Positions 8,668 through 17,603 of a stretch of DNA of 38,788 nucleotides are shown in pieces; position 1 is the first letter of the stretch, and each line of letters begins with the position of its first letter. The stretch comes from Belnapia arida (lineage in GTDB: Bacteria > Pseudomonadota > Alphaproteobacteria > Acetobacterales > Acetobacteraceae). The stretch lies in contig NZ_JAETWB010000034.1 in NCBI RefSeq assembly GCF_016773205.1, positions 1 to 38,788 on the forward strand, in the 5' to 3' direction. The notes beneath the pieces are model-generated. The model worked only from the letters and a program-made list of their open reading frames with translations. It did no database searches and had not been told where the DNA came from. Both the position numbers and the translations under genes were made by a program.

Positions 8668-8883
8668 TCAGCCGGCGCGAGATGGAAACCGGGTGCCGGT
8701 CAACTCCTCGAAGACCGTCCATAGGCGGGCGGCTGTCGCAGCGTCGCCAGCTGCGGTCGGGATGGCGGCCAGGCCGAGCGGGCCGTTGACCTCCTGTGGG
8801 CCTGTCGGACCATAGTAGGCGCCTCCGCTCGCGTCTGGGGCAGTGGCGGCGTAAAGGGTGGGCAGCGCGCCTTGAGCGGCCGT
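8668..8883 (-). pseudogene. SDR C-terminal fragment
   Basis: The frame encodes [20 protein letters not shown], then AYYGP, then ARLWTVFEELTG to a stop. These match the last 70 or so residues of the two related SDRs in this window. No Rossmann or catalytic part exists upstream; the bases between about 8884 and 8980 are unrelated. It is therefore the tail of a lost third copy. An in-frame ATG at 8976 would only add unrelated sequence. Confidence 0.75.
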
Positions 8884-8986
8884 CTTCGGCGACTGAGTAA
8901 GATGGATGAACTCATGGCATGGAAGTCCAAGTTTGGAAGCTTGATGACGCGCGTTCGTGGATGGCTCAGCGGCCATCGTTGGAAGC

Positions 8987-9628
8987 TTACGGATGTTGCT
9001 TGTTGTCCTTCTGCATCAGAGGCAGCGAGATCCAGTCGCTCGTGGGCCTCGGCTGACGCTGGCGGATACGGTAGACTGCGGCCGGTGGCACATTGGCGAG
9101 GGTGCCGCCGATGCGCACCGCCTTCAGGCCAAGACGGTCCAGAAGCGCGCGCGGAATGGGGCAGGTCGGTCCATAAGTGAACTGGTAGAAGGTACCGCCC
9201 GGCCGCATTTTTGCGAAGGAGCCCTCCAGAATGCCGATCACCTTGCGGGCCGGCATCGAGAGGACGGGTAGACCGCTGACGACAGCACCGGCCGGGCGGC
9301 CGCCGAAGAGTTGCACCGCATGGAGGCGGGATGCATCCATCCAGATGGTGTGGGCGCGGGGATAGCGGAGCTGCAGCGCCATTGCGAACTCCGAGCCGAA
9401 CTCGATGAGGGCGAGGTCATCTTCCCGGACGCCACGGCGAAGAAGTGCGCGGGTGAAGGAGCCGGTCCCTGGGCCGAGCTCAATAACGGGGCCGGTATCG
9501 GCGGAGATCTCAGCCGTGATGGCCTGCGCCAAGGCCCGGCCGGAGGGCACGATGGCGGCGACACGCAGGGGATCGCCAAGCCAGGCGCGGAAGAACCCGT
9601 AGGTGTCACTGATGGTGGCAAAGCTCAT
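8987..9628 (-). CDS. PmtA-like phospholipid N-methyltransferase / class I SAM methyltransferase
   Basis: The protein has 213 residues from ATG 9628, with GAAGGA about 9 bases upstream. The SAM-binding motif IELGPGTGSFTRAL is at about residues 49-62, and LALIEFGSEF closes the second strand. The FFRAWLGDPLRVAAIVPSG opening, then VVSGLPVLSMP and YQFTYGPTCPIPR, are typical of the rhizobial PmtA family, which methylates phosphatidylethanolamine toward phosphatidylcholine using S-adenosylmethionine. The gene begins 13 bases after the DedA-family gene ends on the same strand, so they are co-transcribed. Some relatives are unspecific or annotated only as rRNA-dimethylase-like, so the exact lipid acceptor is an inference. 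Confidence 0.82.
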   Translation of the reverse strand: MSFATISDTYGFFRAWLGDPLRVAAIVPSGRALAQAITAEISADTGPVIELGPGTGSFTRALLRRGVREDDLALIEFGSEFAMALQLRYPRAHTIWMDASRLHAVQLFGGRPAGAVVSGLPVLSMPARKVIGILEGSFAKMRPGGTFYQFTYGPTCPIPRALLDRLGLKAVRIGGTLANVPPAAVYRIRQRQPRPTSDWISLPLMQKDNKQHP

Positions 9629-9641
9629 GGCGCTCGGTCCT

Positions 9642-10274
9642 TCAGGGATGGATAGAGGTTTGGCGCGACGCCGCGTTGCGCAGGCGTCGCCAGGCAAGGA
9701 CCGCGAGGGCCTCAACGGCGATCAGGCCTGCCAGGAGTTCGAGGGCGAGGGTGGAGGCGTTGACCTCGGACGTGGCCTGGGCAGCCAGGAAGCCGAGCCC
9801 GATGAAAAGAGTGTTCCAGACGGCGATCCCCGCGGCGCTGGCGAGGAGGAAGGTCCGCGGCTTGGCCCGCAGGACCCCGGCAATGACGGGTGTCAGCAGC
9901 CGAACTGTCGGCACGAGCTGAGAACCGAAGGCGATCGGTGCTAGGTGCTGGCGGCAGGCCTCCACCCAGTGGGCATGGTGGTCCGGCGGAAAGCCGAGGA
10001 GACGGGCGGACCAGTGGAGGAGCGGGCGCGAGCGGGCCTCGCCGAGCGCGGTAACCACGGCGTAGCAGGCACAGTAGGCGGCCGTGCTGCCGGACGTGAC
10101 CGCGAGGATGGCGAGCGGTGCCGGCCAGAGGTTATCTGCGGCGCCGATCCCGATCGCGACGAGCAGCCCGTAGGATGGCAGCACCGGGACGATCCGCTCC
10201 ATCGCGCCGATCGCGAACAGGCCCGGCAAGCCGACCGGTGCAGCCCATTCAATGAGGCTTCCGAGCGGATCCAT
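9642..10274 (-). CDS. DedA-family (VTT domain) membrane protein
   Basis: This 210-residue protein has hydrophobic segments around residues 10-45, 50-75, 130-160 and 170-195. It carries DedA-type motifs: ERIVPVLPSYGLLV near the N-terminus, GSTAAYCACY in the middle, and a FGSQLVPTVRLLTPVIAG stretch matching the conserved R..P..R...s..AG block. DedA proteins sit in the inner membrane, and several are implicated in flipping phospholipids or undecaprenyl phosphate. Pairing with a PmtA-like methyltransferase supports a role in lipid homeostasis. It is transcribed away from the two-component system at 10681. Confidence 0.85.
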   Translation of the reverse strand: MDPLGSLIEWAAPVGLPGLFAIGAMERIVPVLPSYGLLVAIGIGAADNLWPAPLAILAVTSGSTAAYCACYAVVTALGEARSRPLLHWSARLLGFPPDHHAHWVEACRQHLAPIAFGSQLVPTVRLLTPVIAGVLRAKPRTFLLASAAGIAVWNTLFIGLGFLAAQATSEVNASTLALELLAGLIAVEALAVLAWRRLRNAASRQTSIHP

Positions 10275-10680
10275 GATCAGGCGGGCCGGAAGCAGTCAGA
10301 GGAGCAGCGGCCGGCATGGTACGGGATCGTCGCTCCGATCCCTCGAGCGCCATGTTCGCAGGCGGCTGCCTGATGGTCGCCGGAGGGAAGGCGGGCGAGT
10401 CGGGCGGCACACCACTCCGGCCAGAGCGCGGGCATGTGGCCCCGGACACGAGGGCCCGTCACAAGCGTGCCAAGCTGATCAGGTGCGTGGCACTGGATTG
10501 GATCGGGGTATGGGGAAGCGTGGATCACGGCAAGGCTCCGACTTGATGGAGCAACCCTAAGGGTGCCGTGCGTACCGATGATGAGCGTTCTCTTGCCTAG
10601 GCGACACCTTGTGTCCGAGCGGAAACAATTGACTCGAATTGCCGTCATAATCCCGCGGGCTCGAGATGATAGGGAGGGCC
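10275..10680. other. divergent intergenic region between DedA operon and two-component system
   Basis: This roughly 400-base stretch must hold the promoters of both flanking operons. The open frames in it show no family resemblance. TTGACT at 10629-10634 and CATAAT at 10646-10651 catch the eye but are only 11 bases apart, so I do not call a promoter. AGGGAGG (10670-10676) serves as ribosome binding site for the response regulator. Confidence 0.5.
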
Positions 10681-11400
10681 ATGACGCCGATGCCGCATAT
10701 CCTGATCGTGGATGACGACGAGGACATCCTGACGCTCCTTACTGAGTTCCTTCAGAACCACGGCTGTAAGGTTTCGGCCGCGCGGGACGGGAGCGAGATG
10801 TTCACCATGCTGGAGGAGCAAGCCGTGGATGTGGTCGTCCTCGACGTGATGCTACCGGATGAGAGCGGCTTCGACCTCTGCCGCCGACTACGTACAAGCT
10901 CTTCCGTGCCGGTGATCATGCTCACGGCAGTAAGTGATCATATGGAGCGGGTCATCGGTCTGGAGATCGGGGCGGACGACTACATCACCAAGCCCTTTAA
11001 CGCGCGCGAGCTCCTGGCCCGGGTTAAGGCCGTCCTTCGCCGCGGTGATAGCCGTACGATTTCCCGGCCAAAGGAAACCCGGCCCATGCTGTCCTTCGGG
11101 CGGTGGCGCCTCGACATCGCCCGAAGAGAGCTGCGATCGGAAGACAACACCCTCGTGCCGTTATCAAGCAGCGAGTTCGATCTTCTCCTCGCTTTCGTCG
11201 AGCACCCGCAGCGTGTTCTGACCCGGGACATGCTGATGGACCTTGCGCGTGGTGAGAGCCACGCAGCCTTCGACCGGAGCATCGATGTGCAGGTCAGCCG
11301 CCTCCGGCGGAAGCTCGAGGACTCACCCAGGAGCCCGGAACTGATCCGGACCGTCCGCAACGGCGGCTACATGTTAGCGGCCACGGTGTCCCGATCATGA
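10681..11400 (+). CDS. OmpR-family response regulator
   Basis: The protein has 239 residues. The receiver domain covers residues 5-120, with the acidic pocket DDDED at 11-15, phospho-acceptor Asp55 in VVLDVMLPD, the switch Thr82 in MLTAVSD, and Lys104 in ITKPF. The winged-helix DNA-binding domain covers about residues 140-235 (SSSEFDLLLAFVEHPQRVLTR, then IDVQVSRLRRKLED and RTVRNGGYML). I chose ATG 10681, though ATG 10666 and 10690 are in frame; spacing from AGGGAGG suits 10690 as well. Its stop overlaps the kinase start (ATGA), so the pair is translationally coupled. Targets are unknown. The divergent DedA/PmtA operon and the downstream SDR are the nearest candidates. Confidence 0.92.
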   Translation: MTPMPHILIVDDDEDILTLLTEFLQNHGCKVSAARDGSEMFTMLEEQAVDVVVLDVMLPDESGFDLCRRLRTSSSVPVIMLTAVSDHMERVIGLEIGADDYITKPFNARELLARVKAVLRRGDSRTISRPKETRPMLSFGRWRLDIARRELRSEDNTLVPLSSSEFDLLLAFVEHPQRVLTRDMLMDLARGESHAAFDRSIDVQVSRLRRKLEDSPRSPELIRTVRNGGYMLAATVSRS

Positions 11401-12761
11401 GCCCGCGGCACTGGATGCGGGACACCATTGCGAACCGGTTCGGCCTCACCATCTTGCTGGCCATTCTCGCGACGCTCCTGATGAACGGGATCTTCGTCGG
11501 CGTGGCAGGAGTGTGGGGCCGGCCGTCTTTTGAAAAGAGCGGGATGCTGGATGCAGCGGCAGCGACGGTGCGGATCATCGAGGCGCAGCCGCCGGAGATC
11601 CGGGAGACCCTCGCAGCCTCGGCGGGTGCGCCCGCTTATAACGTCACCTGGTACGCGGTCTCCCCGGTCGAGCCAAGCAAGCGCCTTCAGACCAACTACA
11701 ATCGTGGCAGCGCAGCTTTCAGGAGGGTGCTCGGCGATCCGACCCGAACCGTCCTCTTCTTCCGCAACGGGATGCCAGAGGTAAACTCATCGCCTCGTGT
11801 AGGCGAACTCCTGCGCGACGGGAACCGGTACTTCATGGGCGTGCAGTTGAGCGACGGCACTTGGTTGATATTTGCCACCGCTGAACGAAGCTGGGGCATC
11901 TCCATGCCCTACCGCTGGATTCTGATCGGGATTTTTTCCGTGTTGTCCTGCATCATTCTCGCGACAACCGCGGCCTGCACCATGGCGTCACCAGTCGAGA
12001 GGCTCGCAGCGGGCGTGCGGCGGTTCGGCGCGGACCCGCATGCGCCGGCCATCCCCTTGCAGGGTCCGAAAGAGCTGCGCGAGACGATCAGCGCGTTCAA
12101 CGCAATGCAGGCGCAGATCCGCCGCTTCGTTGAAGACCGGACCACGATGCTGGCTGCCATATCGCACGACTTGCGCACGCCGCTGACCCGGATGCGGCTT
12201 CGAGCCGAGCTGATGGAAGATTCTCTGCAGCAGCGGAAGCTGTTCCAGGACGTGGACGAGATGCAAAGCATGGTGGAGTCCGCGCTGGCCTTCTTTCGCG
12301 ACGATGCAGGACATGAAGATGCGACAAACTTCGACTTGGCGGAGCTCCTGAAGACCATCGCGGACGATTACGGCGACCAGGGTGTCAATATCGCTTATGT
12401 CGGACCGGACCACGCGAGGTGGACCGGGCGTCCTCGCGCGCTCCGTCGGGTTTTCGTGAACCTTGTGGATAATTCCATCAAGCACGCCACCTCTCCCAGT
12501 GTCGCTCTTCGGATGACGGAGCAAGGCGCTGAGGTGTCAGTCCGTGACCGCGGCCCCGGCATCGATGATGACAAGCTGGAACAAGTTTTCCTGCCCTTCC
12601 GTCGCCTCAGCAAGGCGCGGCAGCCGAGTACCGGGGGCATGGGGCTGGGCCTCACATCAGCGCGCAGCATAGTACGCGCCCATGGTGGGGATCTCACGCT
12701 GAAGAACCAGGCCAGCGGCGGGTTGCAGGCTTTGGTCGTTCTTCCTCCACTAGCGACATGA
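11397..12761 (+). CDS. EnvZ-like sensor histidine kinase
   Basis: This 454-residue membrane kinase has transmembrane segments at about residues 15-38 and 173-194 enclosing a roughly 130-residue periplasmic sensor region. A HAMP domain follows at about 195-247 (ASPVERLAAGVRRF). The H-box AAISHDLRTPLTRMR has His257 as phospho-acceptor. The N-box is NLVDNSIKHA, and the ATP-lid motifs are DRGPGID and GMGLGLTSARSIVRAHGG. The order and the HDLRTPLTR form are those of the EnvZ/RstB group. It should phosphorylate the response regulator with which its start overlaps. The signal cannot be read from sequence. Confidence 0.93.
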   Translation: MSPRHWMRDTIANRFGLTILLAILATLLMNGIFVGVAGVWGRPSFEKSGMLDAAAATVRIIEAQPPEIRETLAASAGAPAYNVTWYAVSPVEPSKRLQTNYNRGSAAFRRVLGDPTRTVLFFRNGMPEVNSSPRVGELLRDGNRYFMGVQLSDGTWLIFATAERSWGISMPYRWILIGIFSVLSCIILATTAACTMASPVERLAAGVRRFGADPHAPAIPLQGPKELRETISAFNAMQAQIRRFVEDRTTMLAAISHDLRTPLTRMRLRAELMEDSLQQRKLFQDVDEMQSMVESALAFFRDDAGHEDATNFDLAELLKTIADDYGDQGVNIAYVGPDHARWTGRPRALRRVFVNLVDNSIKHATSPSVALRMTEQGAEVSVRDRGPGIDDDKLEQVFLPFRRLSKARQPSTGGMGLGLTSARSIVRAHGGDLTLKNQASGGLQALVVLPPLAT

Positions 12762-12871
12762 ACCAGCTTTCCGAGACCACCGGCGAGCACCGCACGCGCA
12801 GCGTTCTGCACGATCTTCAAGCCATCTCAGCACCGACACTCTGCGCAGACAAGAATGAGGAAAGATCAAGA

Positions 12872-13850
12872 ATGCTGAAAAACTGGATCAGTCGAGATGT
12901 TCCATCTCAGTGCGGCCGCACAGCTATTGTGACCGGCACCGACGGTCTTGGCTTCGAGAGCGCGCTGGCGTTCGCACGCGCCGGAGGCGACGTGATCGTC
13001 GCGGGGCGCAACCCCGCCCGAGGCGCTGAGGCTGTGGCTCGTATCAGAAAGAGCATACCAAGCGCCACAGTGGCCTTTGAGCTCCTTGATCTGGGAGATC
13101 TCGCCTCGATCGCCGCCTGCGGCGACCGACTCAATGCCAAGCGGGAGAGTATCGATGTCCTGATTAACAATGCAGGCGTGAATGATGCCGCCGCGCCGTG
13201 AAACCACACCTGATGGCTTCGAGCTGCAGATGGGCACTAACTATCTCGGTCACTTCGCTCTTACAGCCTATCTTCTCCCGCTACTGAGACACGGCAGAGA
13301 CCCTCGGGTCGTGACGCTCTCCAGCATCGCCGCCCGCTCAGGTGCCATCGATTTCGACGACCTGCAGTCCGAACGCGGCTATAGGCCGATGCAGGCCTAC
13401 AGGCAGTCTAAGCTCGCCTGCTTGATGTTCGCTTTCGAACTTCAGCGCCGCAGTGACGCCGCTGGCTGGTGCCTCACAAGCATCGCCACGCATCCCGGCA
13501 TCTCGCGAACCGATCTCCTGCACAACGCACCGGGCCGGTTAAGCGTTCAGGGACTAGCGCGCTCGGTGCTGTGGTTTCTGTTTCAGCCGGTCGCGCAGGG
13601 GGCGCTACCCACCTTATTTGCGGCAACGTCGCCTGACGCGCGAAAAGGCGGCTACTATGGTCCGGATAGGCTAGGCGAGACGCGTGGCTACCCGACAGAC
13701 GCGAAGCCTCCGCCACAGTCGCTGGATTTGAAGGCCGCAAGCCGGCTCTGGGAAGAGTCCAGCTTGTTGACAGGCGTGGATTTCCGCCAATGCAAAGTTC
13801 TGTCAAATACCACGCACCTCATCTCGACAGGAGCCGATAACCGAGCCTGA
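12872..13850 (+). pseudogene. SDR-family oxidoreductase, single-base frameshift
   Basis: The first frame runs from ATG 12872 (GAGGAAAG upstream) through VPSQCGRTAIVTGTDGLGFE, VAGRNPARG and INNAGV, then reaches a TGA at 13199-13201. The second frame picks up with [21 protein letters not shown] and continues through [15 protein letters not shown] and [20 protein letters not shown] to a stop at 13850. One extra A near 13181 (GCGTGAATGATG where GCGTGATGATG would keep the frame) explains the break. The reconstructed protein would be about 325 residues and is a clear paralogue of the SDR at 7613-8566. It lies 110 bases after the kinase and probably belongs to that operon. A sequencing error would also explain it. 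Confidence 0.85.
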
Positions 13851-13939
13851 CGCTGGAACCCGCTTCTTGGTCTTACACACTTAACAGGTGATTGCTTCGT
13901 GGCATGCATTTTCAGCGACCGTGGTTCATGGGTAGACGG

Positions 13940-14920
13940 TGCGAACGCGCTAAGCCCTACCCCGTTCTGGGGCAACGCGATGCTGACGTACTCCGGGCAT
14001 CTCAGGTTGAGCATGCGGTGCAACGCGTCCGCAGCGGTCGCCACCTCGTTCGCCTGCCGCCTTTCGGTCCAGAAGCGTAAGCCGTCACCCACGAACCGCT
14101 TCAATAGCGCAGTGTCTGCCTCTGACAGAACGCGCCATTTGTACCACCGACATCCGCCGCCAGCCCATGCGGCCGCGCTCGAAGATGAGCGACTGATACC
14201 GCCCTCTCTATGTCAAGTCGGTCTCCGCGACTGCGCTCAGCGCCGCGCTTGCGCGCGGCGGCATGACCACGGCCGCTTCAGGATGGCGCGCCGTAACTTC
14301 GGCGTAAATGTTCTTGCGATCGTAGGAACCGTCGCCAATGAAGGGGGACAAGGAACGATCAATCAGGTTGAGCAGCGAACCTACCTGCGAGCCGTCGTCG
14401 GCATCCCTGCCGGTGAGCACCGACGCGGCGATGTCGCCGGTATCGGTATCCGTGGCGAGGTGCAGCACTCGCCTTGCCTGACGCCGTCTTGTGCCGTGCT
14501 TCCCGTCCCACCAGGCGCCTGGCCTGCACAAGAGGAGGGCGATGCTGTCCGCCAGCAGGTGCACCGGCGCACTTCCCGCCTTCGACCGCAGCACACTGAG
14601 CGTCTTGGGCCGTCGGCTGAGAATACTATATTGGACACCAGCGGGTCGAGGCCGGGCAGTTGCAGGAGGGAGGCGATCAGTCCCTCTCTCTGGCGCACTG
14701 CCAAATGGAATTCAATCCGCAACGTCAGGGCTATAGCAATGACGAGCGCGAAATAGGCCGCCACCTCTACCGGTGCGCAACTTAACCATCCAGGCTGCGA
14801 CCGCCGTAGGCGCGTATGCCCGCATAGCCCTCGGCCCTGTTGGCCATCCGGTTCCGCTGCTTTGAGATGTGATGGCGATGAGCGGCATTCGCTTCGAACG
14901 GCAACCGGGATGCCCTTGCA
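13940..14920 (-). pseudogene. IS5-family transposase remnant
   Basis: Reading leftward, pieces of an IS5-family transposase appear in changing frames. An ALTLRIEFHLAVRQREGLIAS N-terminal block (about 14690-14750) is followed by ILSRRPKTLSVLRSKAG after a frame change. The longest piece (14594-14208) has VHLLADS, KHGTRRRQARRVLHLA, DTGDIAASVLTGRDADDGSQ and FIGDGSYDRKNIYAEV, covering both Asp regions. A further shift leads to GRMGW, then to RFVGDGLRFWTERRQANEVA and HRMLNLRCPEYVSIA near 13990. At least three frame changes make it inactive. The outer limits given are approximate, because I found no inverted repeats. It lies immediately left of the sphingolipid locus. Confidence 0.8.
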
Positions 14921-15065
14921 ATATGGAGAGAACGGGCTCCGACTTTCTCTAACCCAAGCAAACAGCGGGTAACGGCCGCAACAAAGTTTCAGAAGCAAGC
15001 AGTGCCTTGCGAAAATTTTCCACGAAGCTGTAAGTCGTCAATCAACCAGATGAGGGGACAGTGAT

Positions 15066-15830
15066 TTGAAGGCCATTATTTTATGTGCCGGCCAAGGTCG
15101 ACGCTTGCTGCCGCTGACAGAGCGGTTGCCCAAATGCCTTCTACCAGTCGCCGGACGCTCCATCCTGGAATGGCAAATTCGTGGGTTAGCCGCTGTTGGT
15201 ATCCACGATATCACGCTCGTCACGGGATTTGAGGCTGATGCGGTAGAGCACTTGGTTCACAGCATCACTCCGGCCCATACCATGATCCGCACAGTCTTCA
15301 ACCCTTTCTTCAGTGTGGCCGAGAATATCGGCAGCTGCTTTCTTGTTCGTGATCTGCTGCAGACCGCTGAAACCGTTCTTTTGAACGGTGACACGCTGTT
15401 TGAGACGGCGGTGCTTCGGCATGTGCTGGCAGCACCGGAGCATCCGATTACAGTCGCAATCGACCGCAAACCCACCTACGACGCCGATGATATGAAGGTT
15501 TCGCTGGATGGAACGCGGTTGACGGCGATCGGCAAGACGCTGCCGGTCGGCAGCATCCACGGCGAATCCATCGGCATGCTGAAGTTTCGCCGGGATGGGG
15601 GAGAAATGTTCGCGGCCGGGCTCGAAGCGGCACTGCGGCAGCCGGACGGGCTTGGCCGTTGGTATTTGTCGGTCATCCATGCTTTGGCGCAGACTGGTGT
15701 CGTGGAGACGAGATCGATCGAGGGCCACGCCTGGGGCGAGATCGACTATGCGGCGGACCTTGCTTCCGCCGAACTGCTCGTACGTGCCTGGAGCGAGCCT
15801 GCAGTTGCCGTAGTCGCGGAGGGGATCTGA
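15066..15830 (+). CDS. LicC-like sugar/choline-phosphate nucleotidyltransferase
   Basis: This 254-residue protein begins at TTG 15066, with GAGGGGACA about 8 bases upstream; no better start is in frame. It opens with the nucleotidyltransferase signature MKAIILCAGQGRRLLPLTERLPKCLLPVAGR (pieces AIILCAGQGRRL and LPKCLLPVAGR). It also has ETVLLNGDTLF with the metal-binding Asp and a late HAWGEIDYAADLA stretch with the second acidic site. The family includes phosphocholine cytidylyltransferase LicC and related NDP-sugar or CDP-alcohol pyrophosphorylases. It is directly joined to the next gene (TGA at 15828-15830, ATG at 15831). In this locus it probably makes an activated headgroup donor such as a CDP-alcohol. 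The substrate is inferred from context only. Confidence 0.85.
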   Translation: MKAIILCAGQGRRLLPLTERLPKCLLPVAGRSILEWQIRGLAAVGIHDITLVTGFEADAVEHLVHSITPAHTMIRTVFNPFFSVAENIGSCFLVRDLLQTAETVLLNGDTLFETAVLRHVLAAPEHPITVAIDRKPTYDADDMKVSLDGTRLTAIGKTLPVGSIHGESIGMLKFRRDGGEMFAAGLEAALRQPDGLGRWYLSVIHALAQTGVVETRSIEGHAWGEIDYAADLASAELLVRAWSEPAVAVVAEGI

Positions 15831-17603
15831 ATGGATCCCTCGCTGCTTCCCAGCTTGAACTCCTGCCCTCAACGGCTCGGCGACTTCGCCACATTGTCAG
15901 AGGCTTTAGACTACGCCGCAGAAGGCATCACCGGATTCAATTTCCACGATGGCCGGGGTATGGTCACACAAGTTCTGTCCTATCAGCTGCTGCGCCGGGA
16001 TGCCCTCGCTGTGGCGCGCCGTCTGTTGCAAACTGGGCTTCGGCGCGGGGATCGGGTGGCGATCGTTGCCGAGACTCAGCCTGATGTGATCACGGCGTTC
16101 TTTGGCTGCCAGTACGCAGGCCTGGTCCCAGCGCTGATGCCGTTGCCCGCGGCATTCGGCGGCCGTGAGGTTTATGTTGAGCATATCCGTCGACTGGCCC
16201 TCGCATCCCGTGCATCGGCTTTGTTTGTACCGGACGCTATGAGGGATTGGCTGGCGCCCTTCGCGCGCGAGGCCGGGCTGAAGGCCTTCGGCAGCGTTGC
16301 CGCGTTGCCGGGCGATCCTGACGACGGCCGGGTCTTGCTGCCCACACAGGCAGACGAGGTCGCCTATTTGCAATTTTCCTCTGGCAGCACCCGCTTCCCC
16401 GCGGGCATTGCGGTCACTCAGCGGGCGCTGATGGCCAATATCGGCGCGATTTTGCGGCACGGCCTGCGCGTGGTGCCGGAAGACCGCGCGGTGTCCTGGC
16501 TTCCGCTCTATCATGACATGGGGCTAGTAGGCTTCATGCTGGCGCCGCTCGCCGGTCAGGTGACGGTCGATTTCCTCTCCCCTCAGGAATTCGCGCGGCG
16601 GCCGCATGTTTGGCTGCGCCTGCTGTCCGCCAATCGTGGCACGCTCTCCTACAGCCCAAGCTTCGGCTACGAACTCTGCGTCCGCCGGGCGCGGCTTGGC
16701 ATGGCGAAGGGGCCGCCGCTTGACCTTTCCGCTTGGCGGGTCGCTGGTATAGGAGGCGACATGATACGTGCCCCTGTGCTGGCCCGCTTCGCAGAAACCT
16801 TCGCCGCCGTTGGCTTCCGCGCAGAGGCCTTTGTGCCGAGCTACGGCATGGCGGAGGCGACGTTGGCGGTCAGCTTCGCACCGCTCGAGACCGGTGTCGC
16901 TACCGATACCGTGGACCTCGATCAGCTCGAGCGCGAGGGCATCGCCAAGCCCGCCAAAACCACGAGCCAACGCACGCGCGCCTTCGCCCTATGTGGGCTG
17001 CCGGTGCCAGGGACCGAGGTGGAAATACGGCGGGCCGCCAGCTTCCCCTGGCCAGAGCAGTCGCTGCCGGAGCGCGAAGTGGGACGGATTCTGGTCCGCG
17101 GTCCGGGACTGATGCGCGCTTACGATCAACAGCCGGAGGAAAGCGCAGCCGCCCTCTCATCCGATGGTTGGCTTGACACAGGCGACCTTGGTTATCTCCT
17201 GAACGGCCACCTAGTAATTACTGGGCGGGCCAAGGATTTGATCATCGTGAACGGCCGAAATGTTTGGCCGCAGGATCTGGAGTGGTCGGTCGAGCAAGCT
17301 GTCGCCTCTGTCCGCACCGGCGACGCCGCTGCCTTCGCTATTGAGGAAGACGGGACGGAGCAGGTCGTGATGTTGATTGAAGCACGTGGCTTGTCCGACA
17401 GTGACGCGCGCGCGAAGCTTGTATCCAATGCCGCAGGCACGCTACGCGCGCGGCATGGGCTGGAGGCTCGCATCGTCCTGGCACCTCCCGGAAGCCTGCC
17501 GCACACCTCCTCGGGCAAGCTCAGCCGCATGGCGGCACGCGCACGCTATCTGGCAGGTGCTTTCACTACGCCTGCACCCATCTTGGAGCCGGTTCCTCAA
17601 TGA
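15831..17603 (+). CDS. aasR: fatty acyl-AMP ligase / acyl-ACP synthetase for sphingolipid synthesis (AasR-like)
   Basis: This 590-residue ANL-superfamily ligase has the FAAL form of the P-loop, QFSSGSTRFPAGIAV at about 181-195, where the usual PKG Lys is replaced. Other motifs are SWLPLYHDMGLVGF (222-235), PSYGMAEATLAVSF (337-349), WLDTGDLGY near 447 and the hinge GRAKDLIIVNGRN. Lys563 in HTSSGKLSR is the expected catalytic lysine. FAALs activate a fatty acid as acyl-AMP and pass it to an acyl carrier protein. In alphaproteobacterial sphingolipid loci the corresponding enzyme, AasR, loads the dedicated carrier AcpR that feeds serine palmitoyltransferase. The order aasR, cerR, acpR, spt matches the Caulobacter arrangement. 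It overlaps the next start by four bases. Confidence 0.87.
   Translation: MDPSLLPSLNSCPQRLGDFATLSEALDYAAEGITGFNFHDGRGMVTQVLSYQLLRRDALAVARRLLQTGLRRGDRVAIVAETQPDVITAFFGCQYAGLVPALMPLPAAFGGREVYVEHIRRLALASRASALFVPDAMRDWLAPFAREAGLKAFGSVAALPGDPDDGRVLLPTQADEVAYLQFSSGSTRFPAGIAVTQRALMANIGAILRHGLRVVPEDRAVSWLPLYHDMGLVGFMLAPLAGQVTVDFLSPQEFARRPHVWLRLLSANRGTLSYSPSFGYELCVRRARLGMAKGPPLDLSAWRVAGIGGDMIRAPVLARFAETFAAVGFRAEAFVPSYGMAEATLAVSFAPLETGVATDTVDLDQLEREGIAKPAKTTSQRTRAFALCGLPVPGTEVEIRRAASFPWPEQSLPEREVGRILVRGPGLMRAYDQQPEESAAALSSDGWLDTGDLGYLLNGHLVITGRAKDLIIVNGRNVWPQDLEWSVEQAVASVRTGDAAAFAIEEDGTEQVVMLIEARGLSDSDARAKLVSNAAGTLRARHGLEARIVLAPPGSLPHTSSGKLSRMAARARYLAGAFTTPAPILEPVPQ

Noticed and set aside
10629-10651. 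TTGACT and CATAAT upstream of the response regulator, resembling a sigma-70 promoter
   Set aside because: The two hexamers are only 11 bases apart, far from the required 16-18, and no better partner is found for either.
12758-12871. ATG 12758 overlapping the kinase stop as start of the SDR
   Set aside because: The 38 extra residues have no counterpart in the paralogue, and ATG 12872 has its own GAGGAAAG site.
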